Positions 28,101-34,700 of a stretch of DNA of 62,000 nucleotides are shown here, piece after piece. This DNA is from Branchiostoma floridae (Eukaryota; Chordata; Leptocardii; Amphioxiformes; Branchiostomatidae): assembly GCF_000003815.2 (NCBI RefSeq), contig NW_023365693.1:86309-148308 (forward strand). The letters run 5' to 3'. The notes below the pieces were generated by a model. That model searched no databases. It was given only the letters and a program-made list of their open reading frames with translations, and was not told the origin of the DNA. Both the position numbers and the translations under genes were made by a program. Each line of letters starts with the position of its first letter. Within the stretch, counting starts at the first letter, position 1.

Positions 28101-29533
28101 TAAACTGCCCTTATTTCCATTCATTTTTCAATTGCCCATTCATCCATGAAGTATTTCATTCCTCCATGCGTTCATTCACTTTCGATTTTTAGACGACTCG
28201 CCTCATATCTAATAGTAATATCATAATCATGTTCATGTTTTGATTCGCAACGTTACATACTAGTACATGCACTTATAATAATTGAAGTTATAACTTTATA
28301 CATAGATCTTTTTCTGCTTTTTAGTGTGTTTTCGTAGTCGTACAAAGCCTTACAAATTACGAAAGTCACTTTTATCCAAACACAGACTAGTGTCTCAAGA
28401 AAAATACACAAGAAATTCCTTCGTTCATTACTTCCAGATGGAGTATTAACGATTCCGAGACAACTCGGCACCTGGGACAACTGGGCCCCTGAACAATCAG
28501 GACAACTCGGCACCCAGCCCAAGTCAACTCGGCACCTTAGTTTTGGACATGTCTGAGCAACAAAATTACCCCAATTGGGGTATCTATAGATAATATACAG
28601 CCATGAAAGAACGGTGGACACTTTCATTGTATTCTTCAATTGAACTTTAAGTCCACGAACAGGACCGAAAGCGTCACTCACTCAAAATACGAGTAAGCTT
28701 TATTTGAAATATAACGTTACAGAAACAGAGCATATTCACAAAGACCAAGAAGCTTAGTGTATGCTTCATAATGTCATGCAGTTTTTAGCCTAGCTAGTCG
28801 TGTATACAATGTAAAAAATAATCCAGTAGTCTCTGACTAGTCTGAGCCGACTCTGGTGAACTGACGGCCGGAGCCGACAAGGTCACAGCGGTTCCGCTCA
28901 GAGCACACCCAAGTTCGCCGACGCTATGAAAATATCTGCCTAGCAAAGTGAAAATTATAGTCATGAGATCGACTAGAGCTCCAAGATCGTTAAAAGTGTT
29001 TTACGAGCCCAAATTACACAAATGATGTACTGAGTATATGTGGTGCCGACATGTCCTAAACTAAGGGACGAGTTGTCCTGGGCTAGGTGCCGAGTCGTCC
29101 TGATTGACAGGGGACGAGTTGTCCCAGGTGCCGAGTTGTCCTGATACCAGTATTAACAATCATACACTCACCCGAGGTTCCCTCCGAGGTTCATGGCCCC
29201 ATGGAAGCTGACTCCCTCGGGCCCGAACCCTCGGCCTCTCCGGCTGAGCAGCTCGCGGAAGCGCCACTCCCCGGGCGGGTCCGGCGCGTTCCTCGGCGGG
29301 GGGAAGCCCGTGTCCCCGCGGGGCCCGGGCGGGTCGTACGGTCCCCGGGTACGGCGGAAGTCCACTCTTAGTGGGGCGGGGGGGAAATCATCGGCGGGAC
29401 CGAAACCATCAGGTCCCGCATTCCCCATGAAAGACACCGTTCTTTCGACATTTTCGTCGTCTTCGTCGATCTCACCTTCTTCTAGGACTTCTCCTTCTTC
29501 TATAGACGAGCCCTGGTCGTCGTCTAGGTCCAT
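272..29533 (-). CDS. ZFC3H1: ZFC3H1, CCCH zinc-finger scaffold of the nuclear exosome pathway (30 exons, 3' end cut by window)
   Basis: Exons, 5' to 3': 29172-29533, 27226-27368, 26570-26840, 25300-25510, 24463-24697, 23957-24050, 23075-23294, 22232-22382, 21915-21991, 19598-19735, 19345-19473, 18634-18762, 17771-17924, 16635-16914, 14998-15103, 14430-14575, 13113-13896, 12185-12300, 11888-12019, 10898-11019, 9931-10146, 7107-7269, 6355-6541, 5564-5752, 4564-4807, 2703-2808, 1979-2099, 1182-1259, 885-985, 272-382. All junctions are GT-AG and keep one frame, giving about 1,839 residues. Landmarks matching vertebrate ZFC3H1 are DNYEEVSMDVDS (exon 8), EELMELQLRLIALES (exon 5), a single CCCH finger (exons 19-20) and C-terminal half-TPR repeats (exons 22-30). 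In vertebrates the protein bridges MTR4 and PABPN1 and sends polyadenylated nuclear RNA to the exosome; that role is inferred here. The ATG at 29533 is used; the in-frame codon at 29545 is TTG. Exon 13 has a weak donor (GTGGAG). Roughly the last 300 residues should lie left of position 1. Confidence 0.93.
1686..1845. mobile_element. Foldback element with perfect 40-bp inverted repeats
   Basis: The arm 1686-1725 is the exact reverse complement of 1806-1845 (40 of 40 bases), with an 80-bp loop. Related single-arm sequence occurs at 53690-53780, with TACACAACCA and TACTTACATTGCTTA. It is probably a non-autonomous inverted-repeat element in ZFC3H1 intron 27. Confidence 0.85.
2424..2702 (-). repeat. 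89-bp tandem array copying the donor end of ZFC3H1 exon 26
   Basis: Units start at 2424, 2513 and 2602, and the true exon end follows at 2691, a period of exactly 89 bp. Each unit contains about 60 bp of exon 26 (VCLPLYRNLVLMERVSN), its GTAAGT donor and about 25 bp of intron. The units are nearly identical, only the outermost (2424) showing several changes, so the expansion looks recent. Confidence 0.95.
3112..4563 (-). repeat. Array of nine copies of the donor end of ZFC3H1 exon 25
   Basis: Copies of the segment encoding DSNPGRLV, KEPFLMSW and TTPRDSLLS, each followed by GTAAG, GTGAG or GTACG, end near 4383, 4203, 4026, 3871, 3718, 3568, 3418, 3272 and 3112. The two units nearest the exon are spaced 178 bp apart and almost identical to it. 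The rest are about 150 bp and more diverged, but all keep the reading frame. In several of the 150-bp units an AG directly precedes ACTCC at the start of the exon-like part. Confidence 0.93.
5160..5563 (-). repeat. Two copies of the ZFC3H1 exon 24 donor end embedded in (GAGT)n
   Basis: Copies at about 5162-5242 and 5329-5410 repeat the last 80 bp of exon 24 (LLYRSQLCVVSGR and LQ plus the GTA donor). Each runs into long GAGT/GAGA/GAAT tetranucleotide tracts. The tract starts exactly at the exonic motif GGAGTGAGTGAGAG found inside exon 24 at 5638-5651, so the microsatellite appears to have grown from exon sequence. Confidence 0.92.
7723..9930 (-). repeat. Large array: 12-13 copies of the ZFC3H1 exon 21 donor end with CA-rich spacers
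   Basis: Copies of the end of exon 21 (WRPAQAHR, LREEENGEE and RKFGKG plus the GTAGTT donor) begin near 7852, 8040, 8217, 8423, 8568, 8728, 8922, 9089, 9236, 9395, 9548 and 9757, with a degenerate one near 7730. Several units (8040, 8217, 8728, 9548) reach further into the exon and include HARHVPPHTTFL. Spacers contain CACACA/CATGCA tracts and a recurring AATAAAGGTTT. The array fills nearly all of intron 21 next to the true exon at 9931. Confidence 0.93.
10502..10865. mobile_element. hAT-like MITE with GTTGTAGCCAGC ends
   Basis: Terminal inverted repeats CAGGGTTGTAGCCAGC and GCTGGCTACAACCGTG are flanked by near-matching 8-bp duplications, GTGCAATA (10494-10501) and ATGCAATA (10866-10873). 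The size of about 364 bp, CAGGG-type ends and 8-bp duplication suggest a hAT-derived non-autonomous element. Confidence 0.8.
10898..12019 (-). CDS. ZFC3H1: ZFC3H1 exons 19-20: CCCH zinc finger
   Basis: The single CCCH finger is split by an intron. Exon 19 (11888-12019) supplies CRFHLTGTCNDGDCRW and exon 20 (10898-11019) continues QH, giving C-x7-C-x4-C-x3-H at about residues 1278, 1286, 1291 and 1295. All four zinc ligands are present and the spacing equals that of vertebrate ZFC3H1. Exon 20 continues with EEVYQDLLSYHLPLVGV, the counterpart of the conserved QLFQDILSYNLSLIG segment. A second, decayed copy of exon 20 lies between the two exons (see the repeat entry at 11041). Confidence 0.93.
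11041..11158 (-). repeat. Duplicate of ZFC3H1 exon 20 with acceptor but no donor
   Basis: The minus strand reads an acceptor (CTCCCTCAG) followed by QHLANAMLTGNEVYQDLLSY and HLPLVGVTD, clearly related to exon 20 at 10898-11019. It then diverges (TDHDGTDPAN) and has no donor where one is needed, so it is a decayed exon copy, not a usable alternative exon. Confidence 0.85.
12185..21991 (-). CDS. ZFC3H1: ZFC3H1 exons 9-18: proline-rich, acidic and coiled-coil middle region
   Basis: This block encodes residues of about 563 to 1248. Exon 9 is proline-rich, exon 10 has a long Asp/Glu run, and exon 12 holds SSWLDDMLKAARRDAD, matching the GGLESMIKEARR element of the vertebrate protein. Exon 13 has QEYRRLKEEIARRERSRLE. 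Exons 14-16 form a predicted coiled coil (for example EQLQAAEKILSGSQALVKRL). The 784-nt exon 17 contains ERLQRLEREYAEKIRQLKEA and a Ser-rich segment with a threefold SESSQD-type repeat. Exon 18 ends in RPYSSHLLNFRSYR, which leads into the zinc-finger exon as in vertebrates. Exons 12, 15 and 16 are flanked by tandem partial copies, annotated separately. Confidence 0.9.
12512..12867. mobile_element. hAT-like MITE, 8-bp duplication GTCTCCAG
   Basis: Ends CAGGCTTTTAGCTAGG and CCTGGCTAAAAGCCTG are inverted repeats. The exact 8-bp duplication GTCTCCAG flanks it (12504-12511 and 12868-12875). It is highly similar along its length to the element at 43740-44087 and lies in ZFC3H1 intron 17. Confidence 0.92.
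14090..14400 (-). repeat. Decayed copies of the ZFC3H1 exon 16 donor end
   Basis: The stretch 14272-14362 repeats the end of exon 16 (the segment encoding TVQQRLDRKQATQKQ, AL.KAR and the donor) with many changes, and about 14130-14190 is a weaker copy. They lie just downstream of exon 16 in transcription order. Confidence 0.75.
15104..16040 (-). repeat. Tandem array of nine copies of the ZFC3H1 exon 15 acceptor end
   Basis: Units contain the first part of exon 15 (SDSVRKDQ) preceded by its CCCCAG acceptor and an intronic stretch whose plus strand reads TTAGGGGTAAGG. Copies of GAGTCACTGGGGA occur near 15200, 15304, 15408, 15487, 15591, 15674, 15771, 15875 and 15979, with spacing mostly 104 bp or 79 bp. 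This is an acceptor-side array, upstream of the exon in transcription. Confidence 0.93.
16282..16482. mobile_element. Harbinger-like MITE, 3-bp duplication TAT
   Basis: Inverted ends GGCCACACCAATTTAAATTC and AAATCAAATTGGTGTGGCC are flanked by TAT on both sides. The 3-bp duplication and GGCC-type termini fit PIF/Harbinger-derived elements; the class assignment is tentative. It lies in ZFC3H1 intron 14. Confidence 0.8.
18195..18560 (-). repeat. Three copies of the ZFC3H1 exon 12 donor end
   Basis: Copies at about 18490-18567, 18345-18425 and 18201-18285 repeat the segment encoding ESEDEGAMPAGSSWLDDMLK and AARRDAD, plus the GTAAGT donor. Spacers contain GATAAAGGTTACCCCCC. The true exon is 18634-18762, the only one with an acceptor (TTTTTTCCAG) in the right phase. 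Confidence 0.93.
19790..21320 (+). mobile_element. 3' end of a non-LTR retrotransposon, split by a piggyBac-like insertion
   Basis: The open frame ending at TAG 20173-20175 reads SALCHTYIPRLVTIWNGLAA and later DVMPFKRQLLRATFNRF, the usual tail of a CR1/L2-type reverse-transcriptase ORF (WN-x-L, then FK). AT-rich 3' UTR sequence follows to 20270 and resumes at 21215 with TACGGGAGGACAGCCTT and CCCAAATAAAGAAATAAA near 21300, which looks like the element's 3' terminus. The 5' part is absent, so this is a dead, 5'-truncated copy in ZFC3H1 intron 9. Confidence 0.75.
20271..21214. mobile_element. piggyBac-like non-autonomous element at TTAA
   Basis: The element begins CCCTCATCCGACCGT, ends CGGTCGGATGAGGG, and is bounded by TTAA on both sides (20267-20270 and 21215-21218), the piggyBac target signature. 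Subterminal palindromes of TGGGGTCATTTTTGACCCCA type occur at both ends and near 21003. No transposase is encoded in its 944 bp. Confidence 0.9.
22232..29533 (-). CDS. ZFC3H1: ZFC3H1 exons 1-8: acidic, RG-rich and basic N-terminal region
   Basis: This block encodes residues 1 to about 562. Exon 1 has an acidic EEGEVLEEGEIDEDDE stretch, the counterpart of the EEGELEDGEI start of vertebrate ZFC3H1. Exon 2 is an RG-rich run (GRGKNFRGRGRGRG). Exon 3 ends in a short helix with DLLQNYRRIRSQLEEIE, exon 4 is rich in RS and KE, exon 5 carries ELMELQLRLIALESAAKARR, and exon 7 has a KRKRGRPSKRKRDE basic patch that may act as a nuclear localisation signal, then IRNLGNHAEQYKRFMEFV. The N-terminal part binds MTR4 in the vertebrate protein; that is family knowledge, not visible here. 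The intron between exons 7 and 8 contains the first assembly gap. Confidence 0.9.
22783..22882. other. Assembly gap (100 N)
   Basis: A run of exactly 100 N, probably a gap of unknown size. It falls in the ZFC3H1 intron between exons 7 and 8, and exon phases on both sides agree, so no coding exon need be missing. Confidence 0.99.
23380..23573 (-). repeat. Two copies of the ZFC3H1 exon 7 acceptor end
   Basis: The stretches 23385-23431 and 23485-23573 repeat the start of exon 7 (EKWKWKMKRKRGR). The second keeps more exon sequence (GRPSK and on) and a GTTCATAGT stretch where the acceptor would be; neither has a donor. Confidence 0.85.
24698..25135. repeat. CCATGGCAAC minisatellite abutting the acceptor of ZFC3H1 exon 5
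   Basis: Imperfect units of about 27-30 bp built around GTAACCATGGCAACNGAGAT and GGGTCATGTAACC run from the exon 5 boundary for over 400 bp. The 3' splice site of exon 5 (CCATGGTTACCAG) lies inside the first unit. Confidence 0.88.
25985..26569 (-). repeat. Three copies of the ZFC3H1 exon 3 donor end within TACTG-type satellite
   Basis: Copies at about 26372-26460, 26194-26250 and 25989-26052 repeat the end of exon 3 (DLLQNYRRIRSQLEEIER) plus a GTAAC donor. They are separated by pentanucleotide tracts of TACTG/TTCTG. Confidence 0.92.
28451..29149. mobile_element. Inverted-repeat element with repeated GGACAACTCGGCACC, 8-bp duplication
   Basis: Inverted ends of over 60 bp carry several copies of GGACAACTCGGCACC and GGGACAACT in opposite orientation. 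GTATTAAC flanks both sides (28443-28450 and 29150-29157). It sits in ZFC3H1 intron 1, ending 22 bp before the exon 1 boundary at 29172. No protein is encoded. Confidence 0.85.
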
Positions 29534-30030
29534 TTTGGGGCACAAATTACGGAAAAATATGACTAAGTTCTGACTGTCCGTCCTGCCATTTTTCGCTACG
29601 ATCGTGCTGTTCCCGTTTGCTCTCGCGAGAATCGGGGACTCTGCGAGATTTCCAAGGTCATCAACTTTTAAGGGACAAACCGTTTATGTTCGTCTAAGGA
29701 GAACAACTTCTGCATACCATCTTCAGTCGAGGGAGGAGTGGACTCCTGTAGTGGACTGATCTTGACACTTCAGGTCATCGGCTACGCATGCTCATACTTC
29801 AGATGGCTCCAGTGTTTGTCTAGCTGGTTTTTGAATTCGTTCAACTTCTCACATTGTATTAAAGATCAATCGATTTTTAAAACTAATTACAGGAAACATT
29901 TAATTATTTTACATTTTATTTCTTTTTACTTGAATATTGAGTTTAATAGACAAAGTATTTTAAAGTAATCATTCATACCTTTAAATACTAATGGTAGATC
30001 CCTCTCACCTTTGACCCACAGCTGAAAAAC
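29534..30030. promoter_or_regulatory. Bidirectional promoter between ZFC3H1 and RBM28
   Basis: The two start codons face away from each other with 497 bp between them. No TATA box is evident. The palindrome TCTCGCGAGA lies at 29621-29630; this motif is known from TATA-less, often bidirectional housekeeping promoters. A GCCATTTTT stretch at 29586, whose complement is AAAAATGGC, resembles a YY1 core. Shared control of two nuclear RNA-processing genes is plausible but is inference. Transcription start sites cannot be read from the sequence. Confidence 0.7.
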
Positions 30031-31787
30031 ATGGCAGACTCGGAAGAAAAATCGAGTCGCACACTTTTCGTGAGAAATCTGCCTTACACGACTACTAAGG
30101 ACAAGTTAGAGGAGATCTTCAGCGACGCGGGGCCGATCAAGGAATGTTTCGTGGTCAGAGAGCCAGGTTAGTGCCACATGTGTGAAGGTTTAGCAGAAAT
30201 CATAGCGAAGTTTTCAGTGCTGAGTTGGTGCAAGCATGTTGCACATGCGATGGTCGACACGTGCAGTTTCTGTACTAGTAAATAATTTCTACCTTGGCGA
30301 CAAGGAATTATACATTTGTCATAACATTATAATTTGTTGCCTCCTGTTAGAAGTTCATATTGCCATTTTCTAGTCGTATGCAAGTAGGATTGTGAGAATA
30401 TTCTGATTATTTTTTTTAATAATTTTTATTTTCTCTTCGAATAGTTACAACACAGGAGGTTTCAGGCTATAACTTCCTTTGTTATAAGTAACATACTTAC
30501 ACTGTTAACGTTAGTTCACCTTTATCCGTAGGGTAACCTATATCCGTTGTTTATGAAAAATAGGGTATTTGGAGATCATTAAGTCGTTGGGATGTAGTTT
30601 CACATTGCAATATCTTGAAAATGTTAACATTTGAAACCCACGTCGTTGACCGGAAATCTCTAAATATCCATTTTTTTAAAAACAACGAATCTAGGTTTCC
30701 CCACGGATTAAGGTGAACTAGCATTACAGAAGCCTTCTATCCTGGATGTGGTATAAAGCATTACCCTTCTTACTTACAAAAGTGAAACACAAGAGGGTAG
30801 TAAAAACAGTTTCTTGGCTAGCGCTACCAGCATTGTAACCCGTGCCAAACCTCGGGTGGCAGCTCACAAATGCAGCACCTCTAACCACTACGCCAAAAGG
30901 TAGAGCGTTTTGGCATGGTGAGTTTAGTGGCGCTTCAACCCCACTGTTACACAAGTATAATCTACTATTTGTTTGAAGTTGATTTCATGTCCAACTGTCT
31001 TTTCTCTCAGGTGTGACAGACAAATGCCGGGGGTTTGGATACGTTACCTTTGCTCTCAGGTATGTGGAAAGTCAATTGTGTTGAAATAAAGCCTTCTATA
31101 ACCCAGAATCACAGTGTTGCAAAGTTTGTGTTTGCCATGTTTGCAGCAGAATAGAATAAGTGAGATCACGTGGAGTAATTGGCAGTACGTTGGGCTCAGG
31201 CCCAAGAGGTCCCGGGTTCGAAACCTGCCGTGTCACCGATCTTGTGCCCTTGGGAAAGGCACTTAACACAACTTTCCCCACTTCACTCAGGTGAAAAGGA
31301 GTACCTAGCTTGGGCAAGGGACATCCCTCGGATAGGACATAATGTTGATGGGCACTAAAAGGAAGAAGAATAGAATCCGTGGTCATAAAATGCAGGGAGG
31401 GCCTCTTTATTGGATTTGAATTATGGTAAGCAGTAGGTATCTACTCAGTAGCAGCAGGTAAATATGTGACAAGTGCTGTTCATGTACATACTGTATGTAA
31501 TAAGTCATTCGTTGTGATATAACTAGTGTGCCTGCAAAAGCAGTTGTGTTATGTCTGGTACACCTTGATAGGAATAGACACTTACTAGTAAGTGCTGCTT
31601 AGTTTTTGTGACAAACAATTTTTTCTTCAATTTCCCAGAGAGGACGCTGTGAAAGCAAAGGACCAGCCAGTAACTCTCCAGGGGAGGAAAGTGGTCGTGT
31701 CTTTTGCAGACAAGAAACCCAAGAAGAGAAAACGTGAAGGAGAGATAGAACAAGAGGAAGAAAATAAGCAGACAGAGAGTCCAGAGG
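30031..31787 (+). CDS. RBM28: RBM28 exons 1-3: RRM1
   Basis: RRM1 spans about residues 12-95, with RNP2 LFVRNL (12-17) and RNP1 RGFGYVTF (52-59), both canonical. It continues to [18 protein letters not shown], a lysine/arginine-rich linker that could help nuclear import. Intron 1 carries a TA-flanked inverted-repeat element and intron 2 a tRNA-derived SINE. Confidence 0.93.
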
Positions 31788-34700
31788 GTGAGGAGAAAAC
31801 TAGAGGCACTACTGTCTTCTTCATTACTTGTCCTTTAAACATCTCCAAAAAATGAAATGCATATGTCAACAGAAATCTCAGAATTTGAAACGTTTTTTTT
31901 CTCCTAAGAATTTCAACTGTTTTACACTTATATCCACTGTTCATTATATTATATATATATATAGCACTTGTTTGTAAGAGCAAGAAGAATTCAATAATAC
32001 ACAATTATGCATTGTGCATAGGGTTTGCTTTTCTTGTTTTTATCATGTTATGGAAAAGTTGCTTGTCACTTTCAGCTAAGCAAAGAAATGTATGGTTGGG
32101 ACCCAATGTACCCCCAAATCTTTCTGTAGACACATCTCATAAAACCTTTTTGCCCTGTGTGCCACATGTACATTCAGAACTGGTTTGACCAAAAGTCTAG
32201 GATACATGTACACTTCTTCATGATAAAAAAGATACTGTAAATGCAGAATTGTTCGCGGCGATTTTATGTCCTTGGTTTTCGCGGTGGCCACTTCACCACG
32301 AACTTAAAACCACCGCAAACATTTTTACATTATATTACATGTATGTGGCTACAGTCTGTGGCGCTGCCACGAACTCAAAACCACCACAAACACTCCATTT
32401 TCCCACTACCGCAAAATTAAATCACTGCAAACTTAAATGCATTTATAGTACTTCAATTTTCTCCCTGTAGGTCCCCCAGAGAAGAAGAAGAAGCAGCGCA
32501 CAGAACACAGCACAGCAGGGAGGGTCATCGTCCTGAGGAACCTGCCAGCAAAGGTCAAGGTCGATAAGATACAGAAACTGGTCAGGTAAGTTGAATAAAG
32601 ATGAATAAATAAAGTTTGCTGACTATAGTTGATGAAGGCTGGGTGCTTTTTGTCTTGTATATCTGAGCATTGCTTACATCCTTGTCAAAGGCTCTTTTAG
32701 TTTTGAAATGTTCAGCATACATGTAAAACAAGATGTAGCAAATGCATTTATCTTGTTCTCTATGTTGAGTGTCAGTACCCAGTAATCACATACATACAAG
32801 AGCACAGACACACAAGTGATAAACCTAGCCTCATCATCATAACCAACCTATCAATGTTATACTTATAGCAAAGAAATTAAACTAACCACTGTGTATTGGA
32901 GGTGAAGACAGTGGTTAACTGTCTACAAAATACAAGCAGTCTTGAAGAAAAGAAATGTAAAGAAACCCAGACTGCAGCACTCAGCAATCTCTTATCACTA
33001 TATCAGTGCAATTGCACACTACTTCTTAAGTGTTAATACTAACACATAGGATTGCATGAATACCGATATGTGTACTACATTATATAACATTAACACAATA
33101 TGTTTTGGATTACAGTAAGTATGAGGGAGTAGAAGAAGTCACGTACCCAGCACAAGACACAGAAGAACTCACAGCTCTGTAGCCCACAGCCCCTATAACC
33201 TTAAAAAGGCTATGGCACTACATGTACCTTAACCTTTTACACTATGCACTAAAATTACCAAAATGTGTTTTTTCCTGTACATAGTAAGTATGAGGGAGTA
33301 GAAAAGACATACCCAGCACCAGACACAGAAGAACCCACGGCGATCGTAAAATTCTCCTCCAACACTTTCAGAGTTCTATACACATTATGTCACTAACATT
33401 ACCACAATGTGTTTTTTCCTGTAGTAAGTATGAGGGAGTAGAAGAAGTCACGTACCCAGCACCAGAGTCAGAAGAACCCACAGCCCTGGTAAAATTCTCC
33501 TCCAACACTTACAGGGTTCTATATACATTATGTGTTGTGCACTAACATTACCACAATGTGTTTTTCCTGTAGTAAGTATGAGGGAGTAGAGGAAGTGACG
33601 TTCCCAGCGCCAGACACAGAAGAACCCACAGTGCTGGTGAGATTCTCCTCCAACACCCTGGCAAGAAAGGCTCTGCCTGGTCTCGGCTCCTTAAAGGTTC
33701 AAAGCTCCTCAGGTAAATATTTATTTTCAAGAATCGCAACTGGAGTCTTAGCTTAGAATCATTAATTTTGTATCTTTCATATCATTTCAAATTAGAAAAT
33801 ATTATTGCTGGAAGACTAGACAAAACTGAAAAACATATTGGTAAATGGGGGAAACTGATCGGCCATCTTTAGATTGATATGCATGTCTTTATATTGCAAC
33901 GGTAATTGGGAAGCAAATTCTAAAACGTCATTACGGTAACTTTGTCTTACTTGTCAGTTCTATATAGTTTCTCATGTGTGTGTTTTTGTTTTTGATTTTT
34001 GTGCCATGCATGTGTTTGTATGTTACTTGTTCCTTTTCTTTGAAAATCAAGAATAATTATTTAAACAAAAAAAATCCTCAGTCCAGGCCGTTCTACAGTC
34101 TAAGGACAACAAGGAGCCATCTAAGAAGTCACTCAAGAAGTCCAGAATCATTGTTAGGAACTTATCCTTCAAGGTTCGTTGAAGATGATTACAATACGTA
34201 AGCTTCATTCATTGATTAAAAGTCTGTATTTCTGTTGTAGAAGAAAGTAGGGTTTCTTAATACAGCTTAGAAGCCAGTTGGATTACTGCACACTTCTGTT
34301 AATTGCACGGAAACCCCAAATCCCCAACCAATGCAGTTCAGCTGCATAACTTCGCATAGCTACACCATCTGGATAATTGCACGAAAAACGCTAGTAAAGG
34401 GGGTGTGCAATTAAATGGCTTCTACTGTATAATTAGTTAGTTTGTTTGTTTGAACCTTTGTTTATTCATGAAAGCTCAAATCAACTCGGTTGTATAGTTT
34501 TTTCATTCTTTATTTTTTGCATCCATCTTGAACTTAATTCACACCAATATGCATTTAAATAACAATTTGTAAAATAAAAAGGGTTTACCAAATAAGATAT
34601 GTTTTTTTTCTTTTCAACAGAAAAATGAAAATGTACTATTGTCTCCTACAGTGTAACAAGGATGATCTCAGAAACACCTTTGAGAAGTATGGGGAGATCA

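Noticed and set aside
29533-29545. Upstream start for ZFC3H1 at 29545
   Set aside because: The codon at 29545 is TTG. The first ATG in frame is at 29533.
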